From: Microlunatus phosphovorus NM-1
GTDB lineage: Bacteria; Actinomycetota; Actinomycetes; Propionibacteriales; Propionibacteriaceae
Direction: 5' to 3'
Assembly: GCF_000270245.1 (NCBI RefSeq)
Contig: NC_015635.1
Span: forward strand, 1-64,000
Length of the DNA: 64,000 bases
In this document: piece by piece, positions 48,373-57,290 of the stretch
Layout of the letters: every line of letters begins with the position of its first letter
How positions within the stretch are numbered: position 1 is the first letter of the stretch
The notes under the pieces: generated by a model
Databases searched by the model: none
What the model saw: the letters and a program-made list of their open reading frames with translations, nothing else
Told to the model about the DNA's origin: nothing
Made by a program: the position numbers and the translations under genes

Positions 48373-49772
48373 TGCGCTCGATCATCATGGCCGAGCTGCG
48401 CAGCGCGTGGACGGCGTGGTTCGCCGTCATCCTCGCCTTCATCGCCACCAGTTTCGCGATCATTCTTCCGTTGCTGGCCTGGGTGGGTGTCGAGGACACC
48501 ATCGCCACTGGGCTCGTCCCGGAGATGGACGTGCCGGCGTTGCGCTTCTTGCCGATCTGGAATCTTGCGCTCGCTCTGCTGGCCGCGCTCAACATCATCG
48601 GCGCCGTGACCGGGCTGGTCGTCGAATCACGTCGCGGCGCGCTCGCCCGCCTGGCCTTGGCGGGCGCCACGCCTGGTCAGGTCTCCCGCATTCTGCTGGC
48701 CCAGCTGGCGGTGGTGGCTGCCGTCGGTGGGGTGATCGGTGGTGTGTTCGCGATCGTGGCCGTGCCAGCCGCTGTGTCGATGGCTGTCGGAGATCGGGGG
48801 ATCGACGAGTCGGTCGTGGTTGCGCGGCCCGACCTGGTCATGGCCCTGGTCGGCCTCGTCGGGTTCATCGTCCTGGCCATGGTCGCGGGTCTTAGGCAGT
48901 CGCGGGTTGCCGCTGCCGTGCCGGCGGTGGAAGCACTGCGTACGATCCCGGGCGCCAGCGTTCGTCGTCGTCGGATCGGTCGCTGGGTCGGCGCGTTCCT
49001 GCTCGCGCTTCTGATCGCCGGCATCGCCGCCTCGACCTTTGCGATGGCGCCTCAGCTGGGAGTCGACTCGGCCGACATGGTGCTCCAGTCCTCGCTGATC
49101 TGCCTGCTGCTCACCGGATCGTTCCTCTCGGTGTGTGCGCCGCTGACCATTGGGCTGCTCACCAAGGCCTGGACCGCACTCGTCCCGAGCCGCTCCGGCC
49201 CCTGGGTGCTGGCTCGGGCTTCGGTCATCGCCAAGGGCGAGCGACTGGCGCGTACGGTGACGCCGATCATGTTCTCGGTAGGCGTGCTGTTCGGTCTCGG
49301 CGTCCTGCTCGCCTCTACCTCGGCGTTGTTGAGGTCCCTGGGCCGTGACGGACTCGAACAGGCCGGCATGAGCACCCTGCTCGTCTTCGTCGGTCTGGTG
49401 CTGTTGGTCGCGATCGCCGGAGGCGTAAGCGTGCTCTTGATGATGTCGCGGCAGCGCGAAGCCGAACTGGCGCTCGCCGGGGTGGTCGGCGCGACGACCC
49501 GTCAGCAGGTGCTGATGTCGGTGCTCGAAGGGCTCGTCATCACCGGCACCGCGATGATCCTGGGCCTGGCGATGACTGTGGTCGGCATGGTCGTCTTCGT
49601 CATCGGCATGGGTGCTCTTGGGCTGGTGACCCCGGTGGTCGTCCCGTGGCACGTGCTGGCCGCAGTCTTGGGCGTCTGCGCGCTGATCACCGTCGCCGCC
49701 ACCACACTGCCGGTGCTGCCCTCCCTGCGCCGGTCCGCTCGTACGGTGGTTGCTCAGCTGGCCGCGGAGTGA
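48372..49772 (+). CDS. FtsX-like ABC exporter permease
   Basis: The 466-residue permease has about eight hydrophobic helices in two FtsX-like halves (TAWFAVILAFIATSFAII; then LVVESRRGALARLALAGATPGQVSRIL and its counterpart LLMMSRQREAELALAGVVGATTRQQVL). It lacks a large extracellular domain of the MacB or BceB kind. Coupled with the ATPase, it forms a complete exporter with a dimeric ATPase. Confidence 0.92.
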   Translation: MRSIIMAELRSAWTAWFAVILAFIATSFAIILPLLAWVGVEDTIATGLVPEMDVPALRFLPIWNLALALLAALNIIGAVTGLVVESRRGALARLALAGATPGQVSRILLAQLAVVAAVGGVIGGVFAIVAVPAAVSMAVGDRGIDESVVVARPDLVMALVGLVGFIVLAMVAGLRQSRVAAAVPAVEALRTIPGASVRRRRIGRWVGAFLLALLIAGIAASTFAMAPQLGVDSADMVLQSSLICLLLTGSFLSVCAPLTIGLLTKAWTALVPSRSGPWVLARASVIAKGERLARTVTPIMFSVGVLFGLGVLLASTSALLRSLGRDGLEQAGMSTLLVFVGLVLLVAIAGGVSVLLMMSRQREAELALAGVVGATTRQQVLMSVLEGLVITGTAMILGLAMTVVGMVVFVIGMGALGLVTPVVVPWHVLAAVLGVCALITVAATTLPVLPSLRRSARTVVAQLAAE

Positions 49773-49809
49773 GGTTGCTCGGGCACCGACGCCTGGTCCA
49801 GCTTCGGAA

Positions 49810-52800
49810 CTAGACGCGGGTGAGGGTGAAGGCGAGGCCCAGGTCGTCGTCGCGGCGCCCGCCCTCGTCACCAGCGGAGGCCTCGGTGATCGAGACCGCC
49901 AGCACTTCGGCGGCGATGGTGTCGGCGTGCTCGCGGATGGCTTCAACCAGCTCTGCCGACGACGCCGACCAGCTCAGGGTGATCCGGTCGGAGACCTCGA
50001 AGCCGGAGTCCTTGCGGGACTCCTGGACGATCCGGATGACCTCGCGGGCCAACCCGGCGCGTACCAGCTCAGGCGTCAGGGTCAGGTCGAGCGCGACGGT
50101 CTCACCCTGCTGATTGATCACCGACCATCCTTCGCGCGGCCGCTCGCTGATCAGCACGTCCTCGGCACCGACCAGCACGGGCTCGTCGAAACCCGGTACC
50201 ACCAGGGCAAATGATCCGCCGGCAGCGACGGCTTCAGCCAGCACTGCAGCATCGGCCTCGGCGACAGCCTTGGCGACCACCGGAGTCTGCTTGCCGAACC
50301 GCTTGCCCAGAGACCGGAAGTTGCCTTTGGCGCTGTGGTCGACCAGCTCCCCAGCCCCGGCGAACGGCTCGACGCTCAGCACATTCAGCTCGGCCGAGAT
50401 CTCACCGCGCAACTCGTCGGTCAGCCTGCCGTCCAGCGCAGTCGGGATGAGCACCCGGTTCAGCGGCTGCCGGACCTTCATCTTGGCCTCCGACCGGGCG
50501 GCCCGGCCGAGCTCCACCAGCCGTTGGGTGATCGCCATCTGTGCGGTGAGCTCGGTGTCCACCAGGTCCTGATCGGGCACCGGCCAGCTCGTCATGTGCA
50601 CCGAGTCGACCTCACTGTTGCCGGAGGCGACGAACAGATCCGACCAGACCCGTTCGGTGATGAACGGAGCCAGCGGCGCCATCAGCCGCGTGACCACCGA
50701 CAGCGTCTCGTGCAGAGTCCACAGAGCACCCGGCTCGCCGGCCCAGAAACGGCGCCGCGACCGCCGGATGTACCAGTTGGACAAGGTGTCGACGAACTCG
50801 GTGAGCGCAGCACCCGCGCGCAGCGTGTCGAAGTCGTCCAGCGCCTCGGTCACCTCGGTGATCAGCAGCTGGGTCTGCGAGGACAGCCAGCGATCGAGGA
50901 CATGCCGCTCCGACACCGCCGGCGCTTCGCCGGCGGGAGTCCAGTCGTTGGCGCCGGCGTACAAGGCCTGGAACGAGACCGCATTCCAGAAGGTCAGCAG
51001 CACCTTGCGTACGGTCTCGCTGATCGTCTGATGCCCGACCCGACGTGACGCCCAGGGCGATCCGCCGGCGGCCATGAACCAGCGCACCGCGTCGGCGCCG
51101 TGGGTGTCCATCAGCGGGATCGGCTCGAGGATGTTGCCCAGGTGCTTGCTCATCTTGCGGCCGTCCTCGGCCAGGATGTGGCCGAGGCAGACCACATTGC
51201 GGTACGAGTTCTGGTCGAAGACGAGCGTGCTGACCGCCATCAGTGAGTAGAACCAACCGCGGGTCTGGTCGATCGCCTCGCAGATGAAGTCGGCCGGGAA
51301 GGCCTTCTCGAACTGCTCCTTCGATCCGGCGGCGTGCGGGAAGCCCCACTGGGCGAACGGCATCGAGCCGGAGTCGAACCAGGCGTCGATCACCTCGGGT
51401 ACGCGCCGATAGGTGCCCTCTTCGCCGGGAACGGTGAAGGTGACCTCGTCGATGAACGGGCGATGTGGATCCAGCTCGGACAGATCGGTCCCCGTCAACT
51501 CAGACAGCTCCGCGAGCGACGCCACGCAGACCAGCCGCGACGGATCGACGTCGTTGCGCCAGATCGGCAGCGGCGTGCCCCAGTAGCGGCTGCGCGACAA
51601 AGCCCAATCGACGTTGTTGTTCAGCCAGTCGCCGTACCGGCCGTGCTTGATGGTGTCCGGATGCCAGGCGGTCGCGTCGTTCTCCCGGAGCAGCGCGTCC
51701 TTGATCTTGGTGGTCCGGATGTACCACGACGGCAGGGCGTAGTAGATCAGTGCCGTGTGGCAGCGCCAGCAGTGCGGATAGGAGTGGGTGTAGTCCAGCC
51801 GCTGGAACAGCAGCCCGCGCTCGGCCAGGTCGGCGACCAGGGCCTCGTCCGCGGTCTTGAAGAAGACGCCGCCGACCAGTGGGATCTCGGCAGAGAACGT
51901 GCCGTTGGTGAGGACCGGGTTCACGATCGGCAGACCGTTGGCTCGGCAGAGCGCGAAGTCCTCGGCGCCGAACGCCGGTGCCTCGTGCACCAGGCCGGTG
52001 CCGTCCTCGGCGGTGACGAAGTCGGCAGCCAGCACGGTGTGCACCGGTGCGTCGGTAGCCGGGAACTCGACCCACTCGAAGGGCCGCTGGTAGGGCGTGC
52101 CGACCAGTTCGGCGCCCGAGAGCTCGGCGAGCACCTCGCTGTCCTCGCCCAGCAATGCTTCCCGGCGAGCCGCCGCCACGATCAACTGCTCGCCGTCGGC
52201 GGTGCGAGTGAGGACATAGTCCAGGTCGGGGTTCACCGCCGCCGCGGTGTTCGACACCAGCGTCCACGGGGTGGTCGTCCACACCAGCAGTGCGACGTCG
52301 CCATACCGCTCGGTCAGCGGGCCGCCGGTGACCGGGAAGCGGACGTACACCGATGGATCGGTGATCAGCTCGTAGCCCTGGGCCAGCTCGTGATCACTCA
52401 GGCCGGTGCCGCAGCGCGGACAGTAGGGCGTCACCCGATAGTCCTCGACCAGCAGCCCGGCGGCGAAGATCTGTTGCAGCGCCCACCACACCGACTCGAT
52501 ATAAGGGGTGTGCATCGTCACATACGGGTGCTCGGTGTCGACCCAATAGCCCATTCGACTGGTCAATTCGGTAAAGGCGCCGACATGGCGCAGCACCGAT
52601 TCCCGGCAGCGGGCGTTGAAGGCGGCCACTCCGTACGCCTCGATCTCGGTCTTGCCGTTGATCCCGAGTTCCTTTTCCACCGCGATCTCGACCGGCAGTC
52701 CGTGACAGTCCCAGCCGCCCTTGCGGTCCACGTGGTAGCCCCGCATGGTGCGAAACCGGGGAAACACGTCCTTGAACACGCGGGCCTCGATGTGGTGCGT

Positions 52801-53046
52801 GCCCGGCATCCCGTTGGCGGTCGGCGGGCCCTCGTAGAACGTCCACTCCGGTCGGCCGGCTGACCCGGCCAGCGTCCGCTCGAAAGTCCGCTCCGCCTCC
52901 CAGCGGCGGATGATCTCGTGCTCCATGGCGACCAGGTCGATCTGCGCCGGCACCGCACGGTAGGCGCGGCGCGGTGCTTGGCCGTTCTCGGAGACGGGGG
53001 TCTCGGCGACGGCGGTATCAGGAACAGCGGGGCTGGTCTGGGTCAC
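49810..53046 (-). CDS. ileS: Isoleucine-tRNA ligase
   Basis: Charges tRNA-Ile with editing of valine. The product is about 1078 residues from GTG 53046 (MTQTSPAVPD); the open frame to 53430 covers the T-box leader and is not protein. The HIGH-like motif PPTANGMPGTHH is near residues 77-88 and KMSKS-like GRKMSKHLGN is near 630. The CP1 editing domain lies between, with WTTTPWTLVSNTA. It is the long, eukaryote-like class typical of many actinobacteria. Its expression should depend on uncharged tRNA-Ile through the leader. Confidence 0.97.
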   Translation of the reverse strand: MTQTSPAVPDTAVAETPVSENGQAPRRAYRAVPAQIDLVAMEHEIIRRWEAERTFERTLAGSAGRPEWTFYEGPPTANGMPGTHHIEARVFKDVFPRFRTMRGYHVDRKGGWDCHGLPVEIAVEKELGINGKTEIEAYGVAAFNARCRESVLRHVGAFTELTSRMGYWVDTEHPYVTMHTPYIESVWWALQQIFAAGLLVEDYRVTPYCPRCGTGLSDHELAQGYELITDPSVYVRFPVTGGPLTERYGDVALLVWTTTPWTLVSNTAAAVNPDLDYVLTRTADGEQLIVAAARREALLGEDSEVLAELSGAELVGTPYQRPFEWVEFPATDAPVHTVLAADFVTAEDGTGLVHEAPAFGAEDFALCRANGLPIVNPVLTNGTFSAEIPLVGGVFFKTADEALVADLAERGLLFQRLDYTHSYPHCWRCHTALIYYALPSWYIRTTKIKDALLRENDATAWHPDTIKHGRYGDWLNNNVDWALSRSRYWGTPLPIWRNDVDPSRLVCVASLAELSELTGTDLSELDPHRPFIDEVTFTVPGEEGTYRRVPEVIDAWFDSGSMPFAQWGFPHAAGSKEQFEKAFPADFICEAIDQTRGWFYSLMAVSTLVFDQNSYRNVVCLGHILAEDGRKMSKHLGNILEPIPLMDTHGADAVRWFMAAGGSPWASRRVGHQTISETVRKVLLTFWNAVSFQALYAGANDWTPAGEAPAVSERHVLDRWLSSQTQLLITEVTEALDDFDTLRAGAALTEFVDTLSNWYIRRSRRRFWAGEPGALWTLHETLSVVTRLMAPLAPFITERVWSDLFVASGNSEVDSVHMTSWPVPDQDLVDTELTAQMAITQRLVELGRAARSEAKMKVRQPLNRVLIPTALDGRLTDELRGEISAELNVLSVEPFAGAGELVDHSAKGNFRSLGKRFGKQTPVVAKAVAEADAAVLAEAVAAGGSFALVVPGFDEPVLVGAEDVLISERPREGWSVINQQGETVALDLTLTPELVRAGLAREVIRIVQESRKDSGFEVSDRITLSWSASSAELVEAIREHADTIAAEVLAVSITEASAGDEGGRRDDDLGLAFTLTRV

Positions 53047-53055
53047 GGCAGTGGA

Positions 53056-53270
53056 TCCTCGGGTACGTCGAACTGTCGAAGGGACGAGCACCGGTCGCGT
53101 GACCGGACCCGCGGTACCACCCCTCTTGATGCCAGAGCCCTGACACCCACTCATTCCACTGCCGCTGGTGGTTCTACTGGGCGCGGTGCTGCTGCGTACG
53201 CGCCGTTCTTCCACCGACTCCGGGGTGATCGCCCCATCACTGCCTTGCGACGCCGTCCAGCGTACCGGGG
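53056..53270 (-). promoter_or_regulatory. Ile-specific T-box leader of ileS
   Basis: Reading the minus strand: an ultrashort stem I, GGGG-CGATCA-CCCC (53235-53222), presents specifier AUC (53229-53227), an Ile codon. Conserved GGAAGAAC and AGTAGAACC follow, then the T-box GGGTGGTACCGCGG (53122-53109), which pairs with the tRNA acceptor end. A sequestrator-type stem including CGTCCC lies before the start at 53046. Actinobacterial ileS T-boxes act mainly on translation. Confidence 0.93.
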
Positions 53271-53330
53271 CTTGGAGATGGCGGCGAAACGGTTTCTCTG
53301 GACAATCGAACGAGCGCCAGCGAGTGAGCC

Positions 53331-53460
53331 CGTCGCGAGCGGCCGCGCAGCGGAGCGCCCGGTTCCGTCTGGACTGAGGAGGGAGCAAACACGTTCTTCG
53401 TTTGCGAGCGACGAGGGAAGACGGAACCAATCGGCGCGCAGCGGAGCAGCGAGTCGACGA
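53331..53460. repeat. Long palindromic element, copy 1
   Basis: The 130-nt element folds into nested stems: CGTCG/CGACG (53331-53335 with 53455-53459), CGCGC/GCGCG (53344-53348 with 53434-53438), GGTTCCGTCT/AGACGGAACC (53361-53370 with 53419-53428) and GCAAAC/GTTTGC (53385-53390 with 53400-53405). Internal loops are GA-rich (GAGGAGGGAGC, GCGAGCGACGAGGGA). Copy 2 at 63415-63539 keeps the same plan with different stem letters. The element lies in the ileS-PiT spacer. Confidence 0.8.
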
Positions 53461-53607
53461 CCAGCACAGTGAACGGTGGGTGAACGGCGGCGGGCCCTCC
53501 CGGTGACGAAGGAAGGACCAGATAGAGCCGAAAGACCCGTGTGGCCGACCATCTCATGGCACGACGATTGGGTTGTCGTTGTTGACCGTGCAAGGGGAAG
53601 ATCAATC

Positions 53608-54783
53608 ATGGACTGGCTACTGATCTCCGTGATCGCTGTCATCGCGCTGGCGCTGCTGTTCGATTTCACCAACGGATTCCATGATGCGGCCAACTCGGTC
53701 GCCACCGTTGTCGCGACGAAAGCACTACCGGCCCGATTGGCTCCGTGGTTCTCGGCGTTCTTCAATTTCTCGGCGTTCTTCGTCGTCGGGACCGCTGTTG
53801 CGAACACCGTGGCGAAAGTGGTCAATCACGATGTGGAGGGAGTTGCGGTCGTCTTCGCGGCGCTGGTCGCGGCGATCGCCTGGAACTACTTCACCTGGTA
53901 CGTGGGAATGCCTTCCTCCTCCAGTCACGCAATCATCGGCGGCCTGGTGGGCGCCGGGCTCGCGGCCGGAGGCACCGGCGCGGTCAACTGGGGCGTGGTC
54001 AGCAAGGCAGTGCTTGCCATCGTGGTCTCGCCCTTGGTGGCTTTCACCATCGCTGCCGTGGCCATGCTGATCCTGGCCAGGATCCACAAGCAGTGGAACC
54101 TCAGCGAGGATGCCAAGGCCTACAAGGGTCTGCAGCTGGTCTCGGCCGCCGCGGTCTCCTTCGGTCATGGCGCCAACGACGCGCAGAAGACGATGGGCAT
54201 CATGGCCGCCGTGCTCGCCGCCGGGGGATACATCGGACTGCAGGCGGACGGCACCTTCGAGATCGACTGGTGGATTCCGCTGCTGGCCTATTCGGCGATC
54301 TCCATCGGCACCGTCTGGGGCGGTTGGAAGATCATCGAGACGATGGGTCTGCGCATCACCAAGCTGCGCGCCAGCTCGGGTCTGGCCGCCAACGTCGGCG
54401 CCGTGACGGCGATCTTCGGTGCCACCGGATTGGGCATCCCGATCTCCACCACGCATGCCGCTGCCTCCTCGGTCGCCGGCGCCGGTGTGGCCTCGGGCAA
54501 GGGCGTGAACGGCCGGGTCATCCGCGAAATGGTGACCGCCTGGGTGGTCACGATCCCCGCGACGGTGATTGTCGGCTTCGTGATGTTCAAGCTCACCCGG
54601 CTGCCGGGCATCTCGGCTTACCTGGTCGTAGGCGCCATCATGGCGGCGCTGCTCACCTGGATCGTCTGGGCGATGTCGAAGGCGATGGGTGCCGACGATC
54701 TCGCCAAGGAGCTCCCGTCAGATGCGGAGACACGTCAGCCGGTTGCCGCCACGCGTGCTGACGGCCACGGGACCGGCGAGTGA
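53608..54783 (+). CDS. pit: Low-affinity inorganic phosphate transporter (PiT family)
   Basis: The 391-residue protein imports metal phosphate with protons. The ATG at 53608 has AAGGGGA upstream; the frame to 53476 is non-coding. Both PiT signatures are present: DFTNGFHDAANSVAT near residue 20 and VSFGHGANDAQKTMGI near 185. It has 9-10 helices. Its TGA overlaps the SulP GTG by 4 nt, linking phosphate and sulfate-type transport in one transcript. Confidence 0.95.
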   Translation: MDWLLISVIAVIALALLFDFTNGFHDAANSVATVVATKALPARLAPWFSAFFNFSAFFVVGTAVANTVAKVVNHDVEGVAVVFAALVAAIAWNYFTWYVGMPSSSSHAIIGGLVGAGLAAGGTGAVNWGVVSKAVLAIVVSPLVAFTIAAVAMLILARIHKQWNLSEDAKAYKGLQLVSAAAVSFGHGANDAQKTMGIMAAVLAAGGYIGLQADGTFEIDWWIPLLAYSAISIGTVWGGWKIIETMGLRITKLRASSGLAANVGAVTAIFGATGLGIPISTTHAAASSVAGAGVASGKGVNGRVIREMVTAWVVTIPATVIVGFVMFKLTRLPGISAYLVVGAIMAALLTWIVWAMSKAMGADDLAKELPSDAETRQPVAATRADGHGTGE

Positions 54784-57269
54784 GCCGGGACGTGCAAGAG
54801 GCCGAGACGACGTCTCGGCCTCTGGTCGGTTCTCCCTGGGTACGGCTGCGCTTCCCGATCACCGACTGGCTCCCGCGCTACCGACGCGAGCAGTTGCGGC
54901 CGGATCTGCTGGCCGGCTGCGTCGTTGCCGCACTCGCCGTGCCGCAGGCACTCGGCTACGCGACGATCGCGGGGGTGCCGGTCGAGGTCGGCCTCTATGC
55001 CGTCCCGATCGCGCTGATCGCGTACGCGGTCTTCGGCAGCTCGAAGCAGTTGATCCTCGGCCCGGTCTCCACCGTCTCGGTGATGTCGGGTTCGTTGGTG
55101 GCCGCGCTCGGACCGACCGATGTCGCCCAGGCGATCGCCTTCACTACGGCCGCCGCTATCTGCGCCGGCGGTGTCCTGATTTTTGCCGCCCATATTCGGG
55201 TCGGCTGGGTAGCCGAGTTCCTTTCCAAGCCGATCATCACCGGATTCGTGCTGGGCCTGACCCTGCTGGTGGTGTTGGGCGAGTTGCCGAGCCTGCTCGG
55301 CATCCACGTCGGTCCACGCGACGTGCTGGGCAGGATCAACGGCCTGGTCATCGGTATCGGTGACGCGAACCTGCTCACCATCGGGGTGTCCGCGGCCGCG
55401 CTGACCATCGTGTTCGCCGGCTCGAAGCTGCTGCCGAGACTGCCCTGGTCGCTGGTGGTGCTGGTGCTCGGCCTGGCCCTCTCCCAGATCCTGGATCTGG
55501 GCGGCCGTGGCGTTCAGGTGGTCGGGCATGTGCCCGGCGGGCTGCCAACGCCGAGCATCCCGGTCGTCCCGCTGGATAGGATCACCGACATCATCATGGC
55601 GGGCGTCGCCTTGGGCTTCGTCGGTCTGGCTGAGGGGCTCAGCGCGGCGCGACTGTTTGCGCAGAAGCGCGACTACATCGTCCGAACCGATCAGGAGTTG
55701 TTCGCCGCCGGTGCGGGCAGTCTGGCATCGGGCCTGATGGGCGGTCTGGCGGTGGCGGGCAGCCTGTCGAAGACGGCCGCGGTCGACCGCTCGGGTGGCC
55801 GGTCTCAGGTCGCGGGTCTCGCGGCAGCGGTGTTGTCGGTACTGGCCATCTTGTTCTTCGCGCCGACGCTGGGAATCCTGCCCAAGGCGGTGCTTTCGGC
55901 GATCGTGGTGCACGCGGTCTGGGGTTTGATCGACATCCCCTCGATGCGTCGCTATCGGAATTCGCGGAAGATCGACTTCCTGTCCGCCTGGGTGGCGACG
56001 ATCGGTGTGTTGGTGGCCGGGCCGCTGCTCGGCCTGCTGGTGGCCATCGGCGCCGCGATCTTCGGTCTGGTCTATCGGTCCAGCCGAGTCACCATCGACG
56101 TGATGGGCAAGGTGCCTGGTGAGAAGGCCGCCTGGGGATCGGTGGAGAACCACCCCGAGCGCGTTGCCCTGCCGGGCGTGCTGGTGCTGCGGCTGAACGA
56201 GTCGCTGTTCTGGGTCAACGCCGCGCAGGTCAAGGATCGGGTCCTGGAACTCCTCGACGAACATCCCGGCACCAAGGCGCTGGTGCTGGACCTGGAGAGC
56301 AGTGATCAGCTCGAGATCACTAGTGCCGACACGCTGGCGGCGTTGCTTGATCGGCTGGAAGTGCGAGGAATCGATCTCTATCTGGTCCGGGTTCGATTCC
56401 GGGTACGCAAGGTGCTCCGGGCCACTGGTCTGCGCCAGCGGATCGGTGAGGACCACATCTGGCACAGCATCTCCCAGGGCGTACGAGCCGCTCGGAAGCA
56501 GCACGGCCTGAAGGGCTCGAAGGCCAAAGCAGCGTTGGCCTTGGTGCCTGCCGTGCCGGCCGAGGTCGAGACCGCGACTGAAACTGTGGCGCTCACCGAG
56601 ATCGAGCCGGCGGTTGAGACCGACGGACGTGCCGCTGCGGAGACGGTCGCTGCGCCAGAACAGCCCGTGCCGACGGAGCCGGTCGAGGTGGAGCGTGCCG
56701 CCGACACGGCCGAGGATCTGCCGGAGTCGGAGACGTGGATGGCCGAGACCGTGGCCGTGCCGGAGGAACTGGTCGGGCCAAGGGTGGACGAGCCGTCATC
56801 GGACGGGGTGGCATCGGATGGAGTGGCAACAGCTGAACCGGTGGCGACCGAGGTGGTGGTCGCTGAGCCGGCGGAGGAGCTGACGGAGCCGGCGACGGCG
56901 GCCGATCTCGAGCCGATCGAGGTTGCGCAGTCAGTTCCGGCGGCGGAGACACCTGCCGAGGAGAGCGTGGAGCTAGTCGAGGGAGTGCCTGAGATGCAGT
57001 CGGTCGAGCATGACGCCGAAGTGTCGGGAGACGAGCTGTCTGTCGTCGAGGACGGGGATGAGGAGCAGGTCGCCGACGCCGACGAGGAGATCGTGCTGTC
57101 GCATTCGGAGGAGGACGAGATCCTGGCCGACGACAGCACCGACTCGTCGCCCCCGAAGAAGCAGAAGCACAAGCGGAAGAAGGCGGAGAAGAAGAAGGCC
57201 AAGAAGGCCAAGAAGGCGCTCAAGGACAAGGCGGAGAAGAAGCACGGCAAGAAGGAGACGGCTGCCTGA
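54780..57269 (+). CDS. SulP-family anion transporter with STAS domain and extreme charged tail
   Basis: The 829-residue product starts at GTG 54780. The SulP membrane core occupies about 35-430 (PDLLAGCVVAALAVPQALGYA, AGVPVEVGLYAVP, SLSKTAAVDRSGGRSQVAG) and a cytosolic STAS domain about 450-560 (VLVLRLNESLFWVNAAQVKDR, ALVLDLESSDQLEITSADTLAALLDRL). The remaining ~265 residues are unlike the family: first Glu/Ala/Val/Pro-rich acidic (565-780), then 45 residues about half Lys (PPKKQKHKRKKAEKKKAKKAKK...). Family members normally end near 560-580. Substrate could be sulfate, bicarbonate or another anion. Confidence 0.93.
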   Translation: MSRDVQEAETTSRPLVGSPWVRLRFPITDWLPRYRREQLRPDLLAGCVVAALAVPQALGYATIAGVPVEVGLYAVPIALIAYAVFGSSKQLILGPVSTVSVMSGSLVAALGPTDVAQAIAFTTAAAICAGGVLIFAAHIRVGWVAEFLSKPIITGFVLGLTLLVVLGELPSLLGIHVGPRDVLGRINGLVIGIGDANLLTIGVSAAALTIVFAGSKLLPRLPWSLVVLVLGLALSQILDLGGRGVQVVGHVPGGLPTPSIPVVPLDRITDIIMAGVALGFVGLAEGLSAARLFAQKRDYIVRTDQELFAAGAGSLASGLMGGLAVAGSLSKTAAVDRSGGRSQVAGLAAAVLSVLAILFFAPTLGILPKAVLSAIVVHAVWGLIDIPSMRRYRNSRKIDFLSAWVATIGVLVAGPLLGLLVAIGAAIFGLVYRSSRVTIDVMGKVPGEKAAWGSVENHPERVALPGVLVLRLNESLFWVNAAQVKDRVLELLDEHPGTKALVLDLESSDQLEITSADTLAALLDRLEVRGIDLYLVRVRFRVRKVLRATGLRQRIGEDHIWHSISQGVRAARKQHGLKGSKAKAALALVPAVPAEVETATETVALTEIEPAVETDGRAAAETVAAPEQPVPTEPVEVERAADTAEDLPESETWMAETVAVPEELVGPRVDEPSSDGVASDGVATAEPVATEVVVAEPAEELTEPATAADLEPIEVAQSVPAAETPAEESVELVEGVPEMQSVEHDAEVSGDELSVVEDGDEEQVADADEEIVLSHSEEDEILADDSTDSSPPKKQKHKRKKAEKKKAKKAKKALKDKAEKKHGKKETAA

Positions 57270-57290
57270 CAGCCATTAGGCTCCTCGCTT

